Assembly: GCA_018389105.1 (NCBI GenBank)
Contig: JACATO010000967.1
Coordinates: 1-64,000, forward strand
Origin: Nautilus pompilius
Lineage: Eukaryota; Mollusca; Cephalopoda; Nautilida; Nautilidae
Direction of reading: 5' to 3'
Length of the DNA: 64,000 bases
The notes under the pieces were generated by a model. It was not told where the DNA came from and did not search any database. It saw only the letters and a program-made list of their open reading frames with translations. This document shows positions 23,819 through 38,100 of the stretch, in pieces. The translations under genes and the position numbers were made by a program. Position 1 is the first letter of the stretch, and each line of letters opens with the position of its first letter.

Positions 23819-24179
23819 ATAAGATGTGGCACTTACAAATTGTTCTTGGCATTCCTGTATCCAGTCAGACACGTCCCAAGTTGCTGTTTTGTATTAGATA
23901 GCCCTCTGCGGCACTAGGTTTCTATTTATTCTAAAAGCTGATTTAGCACAAGTAAAGTAGCCTACAGATGAGGATAAAACATGGCTCTCCAGTTCTTGGA
24001 TTAACTCGAACATCCACCCATAATATGAAATAAAAACAAACTTAAAAATTAAAGACAGCACTCTAGTATTGGCAAGTCTAACTGCTGTATGAGGAAGATG
24101 CTGCAGCAGGTAAAGTGGCGGGGTCAATGGTAGGTTCTTCCTAACAAAACAAGTGAGACGATTGTACAGTAACCTTTTT

Positions 24180-25170
24180 TCTTCTCTTCATATATCTCTT
24201 AGTTCTTTTAAGAAGTGAGAGGTATCAGGATCCATTTTCTCAAATTAGCTCATCAATGTCATTCTGAGATTGAGCTGCTCAGCAAGCCTCTCTATCTCAT
24301 CTGGTCCTTCTCAAATCCTTTAAATGCGTGCATATACTGGGGACATTTTTTTTTTTACAGACACAAAGTCTCAGTTACCTCTGCACATGCCTTTGCAATG
24401 TTAAAAATTGCATGATATATATTGTACAACTTCCAAAAGTCACGTAGCATCTTAACGCCATTCCCAGTATCTGCCAGTGCCTGCTGGAAAGTAATGCATA
24501 AATAATAAGCTTTAAAATTTGCTATCACACCCTGATCCATTGGCTGGATAAGCGAAGTTGTGCTTGGTGGCAGAAAAATGGTGTTAACATCTGGATGAAA
24601 ATCATCCAGATGAGCAGGATGGCCAGGAGCATTATCAATAACAAGCAAAATTTTGAATGGGATGTTATTTGCACTACAATATTTTCCAACTTCTGGGATA
24701 AAACGATGCACGAACCAGTCTTCAAATAGAGCAATAGTAATCCAAGCTTTTCAGTTGCATTAACATCGCCACTAGCAGCCTCACCACTCACTTATACATT
24801 ATGAAAACCAGCACGATTCTTAAATCTATAAAACCAACCATTGCTAGCCACAAAACTTTTCGGAGTATGTGTGTGCTTTTCACTAATGTCTGCGTAAAGG
24901 TTTTGTGCTTCTTCCTGAATCACATAAAGGCTTAATGGAACACGCCTTTGTGCCTGGTCTTCCATCCACATGGTAAGCAATTTTTCCATTTCATAGATAG
25001 CACCGGCATGCAGCTTCATTATTATTGTAGACTTTAGAGGTGCAGATCCTTTCACACGTTCCTTAATGCGGACAGCATCTTTAACTATGGTATTCAGAGT
25101 CTACACCGAAAAACCTAGTTCACATACAATGGTTGATAGAGATCGTCCACCTTCATTTCTAAGTCTATTT
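24180..25170 (-). mobile_element. Tigger (pogo/Tc1-mariner superfamily) transposon, broken
   Basis: The - strand encodes, in order, an N-terminal HTH remnant, a CENP-B-type DNA-binding segment (MEKLLTMWMEDQAQRR and KSFVASNGWFYRFKNR), and the end of the DDE domain with LLVIDNAPGHP (second Asp) and [20 protein letters not shown] (third Asp). It is a pseudogene. There is an in-frame stop after KNRAGFHNV, the frame changes near 24.7 kb, and the part with the first catalytic Asp (NVDETG motif) is deleted. It lies between the convergent MIDN and TOE1 3' ends. Terminal repeats were not found. Confidence 0.85.
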
Positions 25171-25547
25171 CAGTGTGTTTATGTGCAGGCTCAGCACTTT
25201 TACCACCACTTTGTCCTTTTCCAGTCATAAAAAATTTTGGGCTTATGGGAATTGTTTATGTAAGTTGGTGTCTTCCTGTACTACAAATGCAGGTCCACAC
25301 TGGCACATAACCTCCACACCAGGTGGTCCAAGACATCCCTTGCAGGGAAGAGTTAGGGTTACAATTTAAAAAAAAAATAAACTGCCATCACAGCTTATAA
25401 AATTGTTTAATCTTTTTAAACTCACAAATGATAAGATACATACTTCCTACATTCACTGTAAGTCTATTTTAAAAAATACATCTCATGAAGAACAGTCAAA
25501 TCTATTGGGAAAAGAGGCAACAACAAACCTATCAACTTGCAAATATT

Positions 25548-26120
25548 TCAATGAAGCAGTTTCAACTTCTCCATCTTCTCTCGATGGTCCTTGGATACTT
25601 TGGTAAAATTACTTTTGATGATGCTCAGAGGTATGTCCTTTCCAGTCAGGTAGACCTTGTTGGTAAACTGGTCAAGCCCTAGAGTGGAAAGTTGAAGTTC
25701 TGCACTTGGCTTTCCAAACTTGCTGATAAAAGTAGCCATAATGTAGCCGGTCATGAACGAATCAAACCCTGCCCTGTGTCCACCACTTCTGTTTGACTTC
25801 AGTGCACTTTTATCCTCAGAATCTGAGATACCATTAACACTACTTTTAGAGTCATTCGCTACAGGCCAGGTGGCTCCATTGATTACATTTTCGTGGTTTG
25901 TTTTGTCCACTTGCAAAGTAAATTCTCTTTCGACCTTCACATCTGCGCTTCCATTAGGCACTCTGTAGAGGGACTCGGTGGAGTTCTCTGCATTCTCTTG
26001 TAGCTTGCGCTTCCTCCGACGGCGGCTTGACTTGGATGGCTTCAACTCCTCAAGATCCAGTACCAGGTCAACATCATGCAACTTCGGACAGCTCCTACCC
26101 CTGCTACACCAGCCATGCGC
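25548..26120 (-). CDS. TOE1: TOE1 exon 6 (terminal)
   Basis: Acceptor TCGACAG. It starts in phase 0 with [19 protein letters not shown], the last three zinc ligands of the CCCH finger. Then come the basic NLS, a Ser/Asn-rich low-complexity stretch, and the conserved tail [17 protein letters not shown] and [19 protein letters not shown]. The stop is at 25548-25550. Confidence 0.95.
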   Translation of the reverse strand, partial: AHGWCSRGRSCPKLHDVDLVLDLEELKPSKSSRRRRKRKLQENAENSTESLYRVPNGSADVKVEREFTLQVDKTNHENVINGATWPVANDSKSSVNGISDSEDKSALKSNRSGGHRAGFDSFMTGYIMATFISKFGKPSAELQLSTLGLDQFTNKVYLTGKDIPLSIIKSNFTKVSKDHREKMEKLKLLH

Positions 26121-29100
26121 CTGTCGACAAAAACACACTAACCAGATTACCAATGCAAAATTCCATTTGTAAAAAAACAAACGCTCTGGCTCTAATCAGC
26201 TTACTACAAAGGATACACTTAGGGCAGATGGATGCCTTATGTGCTGACGTAGGCACACAAGGCGTTCACCGGAGTAAACCACCTGGTTTCAGTGTCCTAA
26301 ACAAAGCAAAGCAAGAGGGATTTGCCACACGGCTAATACAGAAAGTCTATAGTTTACCACACACAAGTGATACACTATGCTATTGTTAGACAGCTATTTC
26401 ACTTAAACTCCAGACATTGAGTGCTAATAGCTAATGATTTTGTAAGCTCATCAAATCAAAATGCTTAACGAATTAATGGGCCTGTAAAAATGGGTTCTAT
26501 TAAAACAATAATATTTCTTATCACTTTATCTGACCAAGAGTTGCCAGTTTAGGCAAATTTGGGTTTATCTAAGTCACACACATGGAAGAAATGATTGTAG
26601 CATCTGTCAAGTTTTTAAAGACAGATGTGAGTGTTAACTACAATTAACACTTTATAAGAGCTTATAAACCATTTGAATCCAATGGTCAGGGACCAAGGAC
26701 ATCACAACTGCTGATTGCGGTGCAAATAGTGAAATATTCAAGTCACAAAGCGCACAACAACAGAGAATACTGATTTGAAGGTAAAATTTGAGCTTCTTTT
26801 TGAACAGAAGATATTTAGGTTGAGAGAGAGAAGATAAAAATAAACATTTACAAAGGACAAACAATCATGGTTCCATTCTGCCCCCTTTAAACGTCTTTTT
26901 AAATTGGTTTGAGAGTTATGACCATTCAATGGGTAAAGAAAGATGGAGTATAATGTTATCAACTTTCTTAGACATAGATTCTACCTTGGATACTAATAGT
27001 GCTAATTATTGTAGTACACTTAAAACAGCATTGAGCTTGAAGTTACATTTAACAGTGAAAAATTCAGAGATGAGTATAAACTGCATCATATCCCAAGAAA
27101 GGAGTGTGTGCTAAACCATTATGTGGATCTCTAGTCTTAGATAAAGTTACCTTCTGATGATGATGTTCAGGTTTCTTGAAGTATAGATTTTCAAAATTGT
27201 ACAACGAGGTACACTTCAAACATCAGAAGCAGAACCATTTAAGTTTTACCAGCCTGTAAACTTAAATAAACCACCAGCTAAATAGTGTAAAACTTCACAT
27301 CAATTAGAGTAAATAAAAACAGAATAACTATGGTAGTCTTGGGCACCAGACGAGTAAGTGTAGCTTATGTATCTAGGCACCAAAAAAGAGACGCGTATCT
27401 GGATGGGTTTCATTTAAATGTCCTCAGTGCAACATCTAAGATGAGGCCATCAAACAGCAAGAATAAATCAGTAACAAACAAAAAAATGGTGTGCATAGCT
27501 AAGAAACATTTAAGAATAGTTATTTTCAGTAATGGTCAACCATGTAGATCAAAACAGTACAAAAGGTTGGTGGTGGCAGTGGCTTGAGACTTTGGGTGAT
27601 GCTCCAACTGCCCTGCAAGAGAATTTGACAAAACCCAGACAATTTACACGAACATAAACTGAGGTGTGAAAGATGATCAGTTAAAGTCATAACTGAAATA
27701 TATACTCCTTTCCTCCAGGAGCGAGTGAGCGTGTACACTCTCTCTCCAGCTGAAACCTGTAGCTAGACTTTTTTATAGCCAAGGTTAGACAGTGAATTAA
27801 TGAAAAAAAGAATAGTGCAAACAGAAAACTTGTCATGGAAAGAAAGTTCCATTGGGTGGGAAGGTCAAAATTAGTAAACTCACTTAAGAGGAAGATTTAT
27901 GCGAACTGATAAAAAGATGAGTTAAAAGTAGTATAATACTTTAGAAACTAGAAATACCAAGAAAACAACTCAGTTAATTAATAGAAAGGTACAGGAATAG
28001 TTAAGCAAAAAAATTCTATTCCCCTAGAAATCAAGACTGGCAAATAAAAAAAGAAAAGAAAAGGAAAAAGGTTAAACTAACTGATAGTGAGGCAGTAAAT
28101 GGGGAAGAGACAGTTTAAAGAGATTCTTTAAATTTTACATGTCAAAAGACCACTGATTTTGTGGATAACTGGTTTCTGTCTGGCACAGTGGCCAGGTGCC
28201 CTGCCAAACTGAGACACTGACCAAAAGCATGTGCAGTAATTGGTCCCATTATAATCTTAGTAGGCTTAAAAGATGATTTTGCTGTTAGTAGATACCAGAA
28301 ATCATCTGCTTTATTGATTTTTATTACAAAAAAGAATGTCATCCACTAAAACATCTTGTAGAACCGATACTTTAAAAGGATTTCCAGTTCTGTAACTACA
28401 CAGATGAAGAGTTAACTGAATCTGGGTTAGGAATGTTCCAAACACATTTGGCAAGTGAAATGAGGGGGTCAACGGAATCAAGCAGGTAGAAAAAAACCCT
28501 TACAATAAACAGTTCAGCTGAACTGGGACCACGACAATGGCTTTATGCGGAAGTCTTTCCTACAAGATTTATTCAAGTTGTCAATCTATTTGTAAGTATG
28601 TTTTGCACCTGATTTTTCCAAAGAACGTTTACTTGAACCCTCATATTATTGAGTACAGTTCAGTTACTTTCATGTTTCGCCGCTGAGTTGAGTGATTATT
28701 GCTAAAAGGTTTACTTGGCGTGCGATGCTACTTGTAAAGCCGAGCCAAGATCAGAAATAATGATTTAAATAGGAGCTTTTACAACCCCATAAATTCAAGT
28801 TAATACTTTTACTTTGGTCAAATAAAAAAAACAAACAAACAAACAACATGGACGTTTAAGAAAAATAGCTAATCAAACCCCATACCAATATTTACAATAC
28901 AAGGGAGATAACCTTGGTGAGGAAAGCATAGTCACGAAAAGAACCCAACAATTCCAGTATCAGTAAAGAAACCCCCCCCCCATCAGAACAATTCACTGTT
29001 GGATGTGGAAGGAAACTCGTGTGACCAGCTGGTAAAGAAGTGAGAAATCATGCCGGTTAAAGCAACCCCCAGCAACCTAACCAATCACTGGGTCAGCCTC

Positions 29101-32100
29101 ACAGGCACCTACAACACGAAACCCCATCAATATCATTTTTATATTTTTATGGCCACATTGTAACCAATGGCCAACTATTAAAAATTATGTAATTACACAA
29201 TCTAACATGAAAACGCAGCACTACCAGATTTCCCTTTAGCCACTTTAAAAAATTTAAGCCAGGATCTATTAAAAGGAGGTCTCCCCACAGTATACTTAGA
29301 CTAATCTAAACGTACAACATGTACAGTAAGGGGCTTTACAGGACACGGCCACTAATTGACCACACTACAGCTGCCATTCCAATGCAGGCAGTAATAGCCA
29401 GTTCACCTCAATGAAATAAATGAATTAATATTTGTTAACGTGATTGGCTTAACAAAAAAAAAAAAGGAAAAGAAAAGTACAAATTATGGGCAAAATTAAT
29501 TGAAATCATGGAGTATTTCAAAAGAAAAAAACAAGCAAAACATTTAATAGAAATATTTATGGTTTTCTTTCAGCAAACAATTCTTTGTTCTCTCTTCCTG
29601 GATCATCCCACCGACGACCTATCATCTTCATCATCAACCACGCACTGACTAACCATAATCAATGGCAACATCTAAGATGCTGCAGAAAAAAGAAACTGTG
29701 CATAAAAATAGCAAAGATTTTATACAGGAGTAATTTTTGGTTGTAGAATGATGAAACAACTTTTAACCCCAGTTTCTCATTAATATACAACTTCGTCAAT
29801 ATACTAAACATGAGGGGGAGAAAATCGGTTTATTCCTGACAAAGTTTTAGCTTAATTAAAATCTTAGTAGACAGATCAGGTTCCTTTCATGCTTAATTTT
29901 TCTATTTTCCTCCAACATTACTGTTTCTGCTTTGGTGTGAAAAAATCCAGATAGCTTCTTAATTGTCTTTACAATGTTTACGGCACAATCCTGTCTTCAA
30001 ACCTTCATTAACTTTGCCACTACACAAGAAATAACAACGCATCAAATACCACCAGGAATGGGAAAGTGCCGAACAGTACAGAAGGCAGTAGAGGGGGGGG
30101 GGGGCACAGGAGTTATCTCCCATGAAATACTAATCATAGAAGACCACTTGATTTTCAGGATCTTTAAGGCTGGAAGAAAACAATGCATTCAACACAGAAT
30201 CAGAGGGAAAAGCTTGTGTTTTAAAATTCTTATCAAACCTGTTGTGTTTTCTAAGCACAGCTCAGGCATTACTTACTGCAAAAACCTCACAAACTCTCCT
30301 CTGAAGTTCCTCAACCACCAAACACACAGGGGGCGGCGGTCTCTCATAGCTTCTGAAAGTCACGTGTTTACAGTGCTCTGGGTAGCTTGGAAAGCTCGTG
30401 CGCATCCGGTGACGAAGCCCAGCTCGGCCATTTTCTCTATAGCTGTTAAAATATAACATCGAAAGCATGCAACACTGACTCAAACACAGGGCACCTACTT
30501 GAAATCCAGTACTTAGCGTACAAAAAAATTTTTCTATATGTATATATATATATATTTTATTTTTTCCATTTTTCTCATGGCCTGGACTAAATTTTGATTC
30601 TACAGAGCAGAAATGTCTGGAAACGACAGATAAATGCATAAAAGGAAAGATTCTTTGAACTGTGGAATTTTGATCTTAAATAGCACAATATTATAATACA
30701 TGTATATGTAATTTTTTTTCTTTTCTTTCTTTTAACTTTCTTTTTTATTTTTTTTGTTATTTTTTAGATTACGACTACCAATGAAATCCGCATTTGGATG
30801 ATGGCGTTGTTCTCTTACTTTTGTTTGTTTCTCACTATATCCAAATTCTCCCCAAACTTCTCCCGAGCCAACACTCCAGCGCTCGAGGGGAAAGCATCTG
30901 AAAGGTAATTCACAAAAGGCGTGTAACAAGCTGTCATGGAAACAAGAGAGAGAGAGAGAGGTGCAACTACAGTTCTAAAGGCCAACATGCCGCACAATGG
31001 TGTTCGGTCCGTATCCGAAGACAACCAACCACTAGGCTACTTACCTCACCATCTCTTCCCACTCCCACCCTTCTACAAGAAAAACAGAAGCAATGGAATC
31101 ACCACTTACCAAAGAGTAGTTTCACTAGTTTCAGAACAGTTTTTATTTTAATCCAATTCTGTTGGGGTTTTTTTTTTACAAAAAAGGAAAACAAAAAACA
31201 AAACAAAAAAACTTCCTCTCTTTAACTATAACAGTTTTACAACAGCAGAGAGAATGAATTCAAATGTCATCTCACTGATTAATTCTCATCTAGTATTTAA
31301 AGGAAAAGGATGGATGGTTCTTAAATCACTTTTCCCCCTCAATCAGGTGGACTGCGATGCTGTGGGATAAGTGTGCTACTGATCAGCACAGAAATCCCGG
31401 CCTCGGTTGATGGGGACTTACTAACAGACAGACCGACAAAAGATGCTGCAGAACAGTCTGGAAGCATCAATGGCCGAAAGCAGCAGCAAACTGTATAACC
31501 AGAAAAGGTGAATGGAGGAGAATCAAGGAGAGAGAGAGAGAGAGAAAATCTTTCCTCCTTCCCAAAGATAAAATCATTATAAGGCTTGTTACTTGTTTCA
31601 AGCTTAGCGTTGTGCAAAAACACAGTAAACAAATGAGTGTGGTGTGGAATGACAACTATAAATGTAAAAAGAAACTGATGCCCAACAATTCTGAGAATGA
31701 ACCATCATTAATAGGGAAGAAAGTTACAGCAAGCATGCCATGTGACCAAAAGAGTAACAAAAGGTAGGCGTGTGGGCGGCCATGTTTAGTATAGGCTCTG
31801 GCTAGAGAACTGACCAAATCAAACTAAGAACAAAAGAAATTCATAGCGTTTAATCCACTTTGAAAAAAAAAACACACCACCCATGTCAAAAAATTAAAAC
31901 CGCATCACAATTTAAAAAAAAGGAAAGGAAAGGAAAGCATAAAACACCAACATTTCATTTTAGAGTTTTGTCTTCATTATGGGCAACAAGAATAAAAGGT
32001 AAAAGACAGGAACTTTAGCTGACTCGGCCACTACACCAAACACAAGCTTCATCTCCGAGCAGTGATCTGTCGTGCACCTGGAGGCACGTGCACAACTCTT

Positions 32101-35100
32101 ATCAAAATTAAGAGTAATCACGAAAAAAAAAAAAAAGAGTTGACTATTACTAATACTTTTCAAGATTATCTGACTCAAATTTTAGATCTTTTAACATAAA
32201 GTGCTTCTTCTAGAATTGCTAGATGATAAACAACAACAACAAAAAAAAATGTCACTCAATGTAATCTGCCTTTGTACCATAGTTCTTTACCACATGTTTA
32301 AGTGACAGACTGACCGACTTCAGACCACTAGAGACAGCTTGACACAAAAACACCAAGTGGAACAATTTAGGAAACTATGTTTAAAAAATAAGGGGGGGGG
32401 AATCTTATCCCTGAAGCCAGAAAGGCCCCTGCAGTAGCTTGAGTCTTAGGAGTCGAACACCTGTGAAATCATAAAATATTCAGAACAATGCATCACACAA
32501 ACAACTAGTGTACAGTAGAACTCTGATAAGCTGGGCTTGGTGAATTGAGCCACGTAAACGTGTGTGAAATGCATAAGCAAAATCAGACATTAAGAGAAGA
32601 TAAATAAACATCCAACAAAATTTGAAGTGTCAATCAATCCCAAAATTACTGCATCGAATGATGCGGAATACTGTAATAGTAGCATATGCCACCACGTTTC
32701 AACACATTCAATCTATGCAAGGCAATCTTACGATAACATGCACAGTAGCCACAATCAAATAACTTTAAAGAGTTTGTCTTTTGGGAGGACTTACCAGAGT
32801 TCTACTGCGTAATCTGAACAGTATACACATTGCACACCCCAACCCCCCCCTCCCAAGTAATATTCAGCCCACCGTTTCTGGTATTGTCGTCACACAGGAT
32901 GGTAGAAAAATTTGTCATTGAATTTCTCTCTCCTTAGAACGAAGCTGCTTCTTTAGGTTCATCAGAGCCTGTGATTGGTTTTCTAATTCAACTTCAATGT
33001 CTGTATACTTCGTTTTCTTTAAAATACTTTCCAAAAAAGGAATTTCAGCATCTAGCATGCAGGCTGGCACTCCAATTTTAATATTTTAAGTTTTTCTTTC
33101 TACATGAAAATAGAAAGAAAAATTCAGAATCTGCAAATATGCTATAAAAAAAAAAAGATGAAAAAACACTTTTCAGACACCGTCTACACCAACAACCAAC
33201 CCCAACTTACCGCTTTTCCAGGGACTAATGTTACGCTGGCAATCCGAAGTGCACACCATGTTATACTGAGGTCCTTGTTATCAACAGGCAGAGGTTCTCC
33301 CTCAGGGTTAACAAGAAAACAGATCCCCTGACAGAATGAGAACCCTAACTCATGCGCTACCATCTTGTAAAATCACAAACACAAAAGTACAAGCCAACCA
33401 AAGTGAACATTACAGGCCATCCAACAGACTATCACTTCAAGAAACAACCAAAGAACAATGCACCAACCAATCAGAACAGACTTTAGCACACGGCTCTCAT
33501 TAATATGCAAGAATTGTTAAAAAAAATTTTCAGGTAGAAAGAGATAACATTACTATGTTAAAAAAAATCATAAACCAAATAGTTCTGGTTTGTGCTGCAA
33601 AAAAAAAAAAAGAAGTTATTCTAGAAGAAAGAAAGAAAGAAGTGCATTACTATATAACTTCCAACTAAGTTTAATTTTAAAAATCTTTAGTCATATTTGC
33701 TGAATAACAAATATCCAAGTTTCCTGTTTTCACTCGCATTCAGCTCACACTAAGGCAGAACAAAATATGGCAGCGTTCTTGCTTGGGAATCAGTCAGGGG
33801 ACAAAGCAAGAAATTGTGATGTAGAGTCACTTGCCTTTTGAACACGCAATCACTTCAGACTACACCAAGCAACAGCCAACCTCGTCATGTTATGATTCCA
33901 CAAAAGGCAGGCTGGCTTCAGCTGTGTCCGAGTTTGAAGCCTCTGTTTTTTTATCATATTTCCATCTCTACCTTGAATATTTTAATCCTGTAAAAAGCTA
34001 AGTTTTCTTATTTACTCCTCTGCAAAATAATCACAATTAGAATTGTAAAAAAAATTTATCATGTTGCTAAATTCTATGGAATCTCTTACTATTGCTCAGC
34101 AATTGCAATAAAATGGAAGTCACCCAATGTCAGCCTTTGAACAATGAATCCAATCATCATGTGGACCCCATCACCACGTCAAATTGTAAACTAGGAAAGA
34201 AGTTAATCCGGTAATTTCACTTTCTTTCTTTATAATTCTCCATAGTTAAATCTGATAAACTAGCCAAACACTAAAGAAATCCCGAACTTACTTACACATT
34301 TGTTTTATTCTTATCAGAAGTAATCTATACAGAAGCACCTTTTTATAAACAGTTCCAACTTACTTGATTTTATCAAATTAAGTTTCCTTACCACCTCACT
34401 GACATTAATAGAATCTACTGACAGTATTTATTCGCTGTGAATCAAAGTACCATAATTTTCAAATAAATGTATTCTTCTGTCAAAGTACATTTTTCATTCA
34501 TTAGCTCAACTCAAAGATTTATTTGTACATACAGCATCCCCCCCTTTTGTAACCATTCGTCAGATAACCTATTCCGTCCATGACTCATAATACAGCCTAG
34601 CACTTCTTCGCAAAGGAACAACTATAAATAAGAGCTCAGACAGGCTAAATAACAGAGCACAAACTGATTTTTGTTTGTTTTCTAAAAGTCTCCATCTGAA
34701 GAAATGTCAAAATGTTCGAAAAGAAAAAAAAAAAGTGGAAATTTGCCAGGTGTAAGCACTGAAACCATTGAATTGGAAAAGCATGAAACGAGAAGAGTCA
34801 TGGATGACCTAGCACTCCACATTCCCCCCCTCTCTCTCAAAAATGCATTTCGATTTCAATCTGTTTTTCGAGAAAATGCCAACGAGAGAAGTCAGAGACC
34901 AGAGATCGCACCCTTTTCAAATTAAACCGAAGTCCCAAAATGCAACATTACAAAGGTTCATTTTTACAGGAAAGTAGAAGGAAGGAAATAAGAAACAAAT
35001 TTTGGAATTCTTTGCCAAAAATCACATTTCCCAGAAATTCTACAAACTAAGAAAGTTAGTGAAAATATTAAGTGTGTTTCAGTAAACAGCTGTCAGTTCC

Positions 35101-38100
35101 TGGCTGTGATATTTGCATTTAAAGTGTTCGGACTTCCTCTGGTGACTTAATGGAGTTGTGGTCGTTACAGTTAGTATGCTGTTTGCCTTTATTTCAGTGC
35201 AGCTGCTGTGAATAAACAAACGTACATCAACATTCATGGCAATGACAAGAGAAAAAGGAGCTCAGTCCCCAAATAAACAACTGGCTAGGATATTCAGAAC
35301 GCATTCAGACATTCCTTTAGGAGCTGTAAATAGAGTACACGAAGCAGGTACTCTTACCTAGACACACACGCAAATCTTACATTCCCCCGAAAGGTGTAGT
35401 CTGATAACTACCAGCAAAACTGGTTTCTATTCTAACTCCTCCTAAATCTAGATGACAACAACAACAAAAAAATACAATTTTTTTTTTGAGCTCTAGAACA
35501 AAACCAATCGAGCTGATTTAATTCATATAATCATACTAAATATATATATATATGATAAAAAAAAAGGTTTATATAAAAATAACCAATGCAATTTCAATTT
35601 TTTATACATATAAAAATCCACATCTTTGGGATTTCGAAGAACTCCCCCCCCCACCTCCCAAGTTTTAAGATTAACCCTTTAAGGATGTAATCAAGAGAGA
35701 GGATGTGGGTTCTTTAAAAAAAAAAAATCTTTTGTAGTCATTTTAAAGCAAAAACAAAAAAAGAAAGATGGGTCTTGGAATCAATTCTACGTACCTGTTA
35801 GTGTTTAAAAACAGAAACACGGAATCAGGTCTGCATACTCATAGGCAAACAGGGTGCAATAAAAACGTACTGGATGTATACTTGGAATTAATAACATCTG
35901 AACCCAGAATTCAACCAAAATGGAATGCAGCATCATGCACAGAGGAGGAGGAGCAAAGGTGGTGTGGTGTGGTGGGCGGGGCCAAAAGAAAGATGTACAC
36001 AAAATCTGCACCAGTAGCCACAAATACGATTCATGATCACATTTGATCCACACGAAGCAGTTACTGTTTATTCCATACGTTTGTGCTTTTTTTCTCAGCA
36101 TAACCAAAGTGCCCTACCACCATTTCTAGTAGGCTTATACTCCGCTCAATATATTCGCTAATCATCATCAAGTAATAAGGTACATTTTGCTCCTGGTGGT
36201 GGTATTGATGGTGCTGATAATTAAAAAAAAAAAATATATATAAATAAAAAGACGACAATGAATTAATCAGAAAGAAACTTGTGTAAGAATAGTATGCCCA
36301 CATTTAAAACTTTTAGTAATCTTGGCTTGTATGAGAGAGAGAGAAAAAATTAGAAACTGATCCACGACAACAACTTTGTCTACAAATGCAACCAACCCCA
36401 GCTATTAATGGATCAAATGCAGGAACCAGCCAACAGTGCACAGAAGACTCATTGATATAACCTACCACCATTCACTGAATTCTAAATGTATGGATTGCAC
36501 TGCATTATAATACAGCCAAGTCCATGTGGTAACCTGTAGACAGATCAAATTTGGCAGGGTACCCCTGTGTTGGAATCCATACAGCATTCTCCTTTTGGGT
36601 ATTAAACCTCAAAGCCATGCACTTACTAGTAAAACACTGCATAGATGGTGAGAAACCTGACTGAAAACCTTACCACACAGGGTTAATGCAATTTGCATTC
36701 CACACACCTGTAGTAATACAGGTGAGAATTTCCACTACGATATACTTCCCAACCATTTCCAAGTACCAAATCAGTGATCAATGTGAGAAGACTAAATACA
36801 TCAACTGTAGCTGGCCTACACCATCAAAGGGGTGAGGGAAGAATCTGGTTTCATCAAATATCTTCAAAAGCAAACTTTTCTTTCTAAAGTTATATTTTCC
36901 TTCCAACACATTGGCATTTAGCGCTAGCAAGTCTAATGCAGAGTCTAAATCAATAGATATTAATGACAAAAAAAAAAAAAAAAAAGCAGCTATGAAGCCA
37001 TAGACAAATATTATAAGCTAGATTACATCACAAATGGGAAGACTGACAGAACAGAAGCCCATCTGGATGGAGATGGTGCTATCATTAAAGCCAGATTTTG
37101 AAAATTCCACTTAGATTATTTTTTTTATAATCTTGCATCCTGTTTCATGACGATTGTACATAGTCCCAGAAGTGTGTGACTTTCCATGTATCTGTTGATC
37201 TAAAAAGTCCAAAAAGAGCATAAATATCATGCCCATAATCTTTCCAGAAAGAATGGCTAAGCCTCAATCAGGCCGCATTGATTTTTCAGCTTAACTCTTA
37301 CCATAACTAAGGCAACCTCAGACAAGTCAGATTACACAAGAACACCTAATTCAGAAAAAAAAAAAACACCCGTTGAAACAATGGTGCAAGTAAATATCTG
37401 TCTATCAGTTATCAAATTTTTTTAGTTTTAACAGAGCAAATTATTCCATAACTACAGTAAGACATTTTTTCATGCTACTACATAAGCTGTCAACTTTGCA
37501 GTGCTGATTATCAATTAAAATCATGCAGCCTGACGATAAAGTATTTTAAAATCTAGTAACATCCGGGTTATTCTAGTACATAGTCAGTTTTTAGTCTGAA
37601 TAGTTTCCTTTATGCTTTTAAAAAAATTGGTTTCCTTTGCTGATTTACAGTTCAAACCCAAGTTTGTTTTTTTTTCCAAATTCTAGAAACTGCTGGTGCT
37701 GACACAAGATTGGCGGGATGGCCCACAGAAATGTGAGAGAGAGAGAGAGATTAACAGTGGATAAGATTGACTACTCAGCACCCAAAGCAGTGTGCCTACA
37801 GAAACACCATCCTATGACTACTACTGAACCATAGTCAACATTAGACTACAGTAAAGCACATGGACTGTTTCAGTTATCTGAAATTTACATTAAATATTTA
37901 CAAAAATAAGACATTAACAACAACATTTTGTTATGCATCTAAATGTAAATTTTGTTTACCTCACAAGAGATGGACCAAAATCTCTTCACGGTCCAATCCA
38001 ACCATTTACAGGTAATGAAGTCAAGTCAGACCTGTATATAATAGCCACGATTCTTGTTTCCCTTTTCTGCACAGGTTAAGTGGCAGCCATTCTGCTTCTT

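Larger units (their letters stand above)
21743..23820 (+). other. MIDN: MIDN 3' UTR and flank
   Basis: AT-rich non-coding sequence following the stop. It contains a poly-A run at 21770-21783, which is A-rich genomic DNA and not a tail. Two canonical signals suggest two possible 3' ends near 23.04 and 23.83 kb. Confidence 0.7.

Noticed and set aside
29974-30456. 160-aa reading frame on the + strand
   Set aside because: It is antisense to TOE1 exon 5 and its flanks and has no domain.
35379-35448. Short exon-like frame on the - strand with good splice signals
   Set aside because: Its phases fit neither neighbouring candidate exon (36118-36213 or 33211-33363).
36778-36969. Exon-like frame on the - strand reading [19 protein letters not shown]
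   Set aside because: It has a fair acceptor and protein-like sequence, but the only donor (GTGTAG) is weak and its phase 1 end does not fit the phase 0 candidate exon at 36118-36213. Left out of the nested gene.
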